Below are positions 63,433 through 64,000 of a DNA stretch of 64,000 nt, one piece after another. A program made the position numbers and the translations under genes. The notes beneath the pieces are model-generated. The model searched no databases. It had not been told where the DNA came from and saw only the letters and a program-made list of their open reading frames with translations. Each line of letters begins with the position of its first letter. Position 1 is the stretch's first letter. Origin of the DNA: Fratercula arctica. Taxonomy: Eukaryota > Chordata > Aves > Charadriiformes > Alcidae. The DNA lies in the NCBI GenBank assembly GCA_947846985.1, contig CANTUZ010000002.1, positions 133,881,889-133,945,888 of the forward strand, read 5' to 3'.

Positions 63433-64000
63433 ACCCCCAAGCTGAATCTTCAGCTATTTCAGGAGGCCAATTTCCTTTACAATGCAGGCAGAATTTTAAA
63501 TGGTTTTTTTTTAATTTGATTAAGGAAAATCCTAACTATCTTATATTTAATGTAGCCAAATTCCTGAAAACAGCAAAGGGCAAAGGTATTTAGTTCTCAG
63601 ATATTTTCTCACGGATTATTAACAATGAGTCTAAGCATGGCTTCTAGAAATATAAGAATATGCTTGTTTTTTCTAACAGTCCATGTTTTATATTTAAATT
63701 CCTATTAGAAATGAAAACCCAGTTATAGGGCGGAATAATACAACCTTCTCAATGCTACACTGCATCTAAACAAGAAACATATATACAGATATATATTAGG
63801 TCTATATACCCACCTTCCACAAAAAAGGAACTCGTTGTTGGAAACTAGTAGTGCAAAAACGTTAAGGAGCAGGAATAGGGGGAGGGAAAAAAACCCAACC
63901 TGCTTATCCTTTTGGGAACAGCAGACATGCCATTTTCTAACAACACTGTGAAAGCAGAATAGAGTTTTCACTCTTTTTTGTTTTGAACTGATGCTTGATT

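Larger units (their letters stand above)
35529..64000 (-). other. upstream (5') ZNF704 intron or flank, no exon found
   Basis: About 28.5 kb with no further ZNF704 exon that I could recognise. Besides the repeats listed separately it contains AT-rich DNA, short chance open frames, an open frame of 230 codons at 39069-39758 and protein-like sequence at about 37570-38345 (both minus strand, unassigned). I searched for donors in the required phase; a weak candidate at 48490-48552 was rejected. Stretches 46000-52800, 52910-59350 and 61370-64000 hold nothing I can name. Confidence 0.6.

Overview
The window looks like a vertebrate nuclear genome, most probably a bird. It has no dense gene array, is AT-leaning, and carries eight CR1 LINE copies. 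Their 3' ends have the avian form, in which a TCTATGATTC-like terminus or its complement is preceded by AAGGTCCCTTCCAACCC. It also holds LTR relics of endogenous retroviruses with TGT...ACA ends. The only real cellular gene I can support runs on the minus strand and is split into small exons.

That gene is recognised as ZNF704 (Gig1 family, related to ZNF395/HDBP2 and SLC2A4RG/HDBP1). Six coding exons were read by joining GT-AG splice sites. In transcription order they lie at 35528-35425, 29883-29651, 24838-24738, 22689-22428, 17175-17071 and 9095-8984. The first five join in phase. Together they encode a conserved [10 protein letters not shown] block, a Ser/Pro-rich stretch, a basic P-R-K-R-K signal, one C2H2 zinc finger, an acidic '[14 protein letters not shown]' segment, a Ser/Pro-rich tail and a C-terminal C-clamp (C-x12-C-x2-C-x5-C) ending in a TAA stop at 8986-8984. 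The phases show that one exon of about 98 bp should lie between 17070 and 9096; I could not find it. The N-terminal exons are also not visible, so 35529-64000 is read as 5' intron.

Layout: 1-8983 is 3' UTR plus downstream DNA. 8984-35528 is the 3' half of ZNF704, with introns carrying five CR1 fragments, two LTR relics and a large (TTTC)n tract beside one exon. 35529-64000 is upstream intron with a 545-bp solo LTR (35935-36479), a 2.5-kb decayed CR1 with most of ORF2 (about 43455-45988), two CR1 3' fragments (34482-35070 lies just inside the neighbouring intron; 41309-41726 and 61070-61360 lie here) and low-complexity tracts. There is no CRISPR array, no tRNA or rRNA gene and no bacterial-type operon. 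The most unexplained signals are a 230-codon open frame at 39069-39758 on the minus strand, protein-like minus-strand sequence at about 37570-38345, and a nested hairpin block inside the LTR-like element near 26.2 kb.
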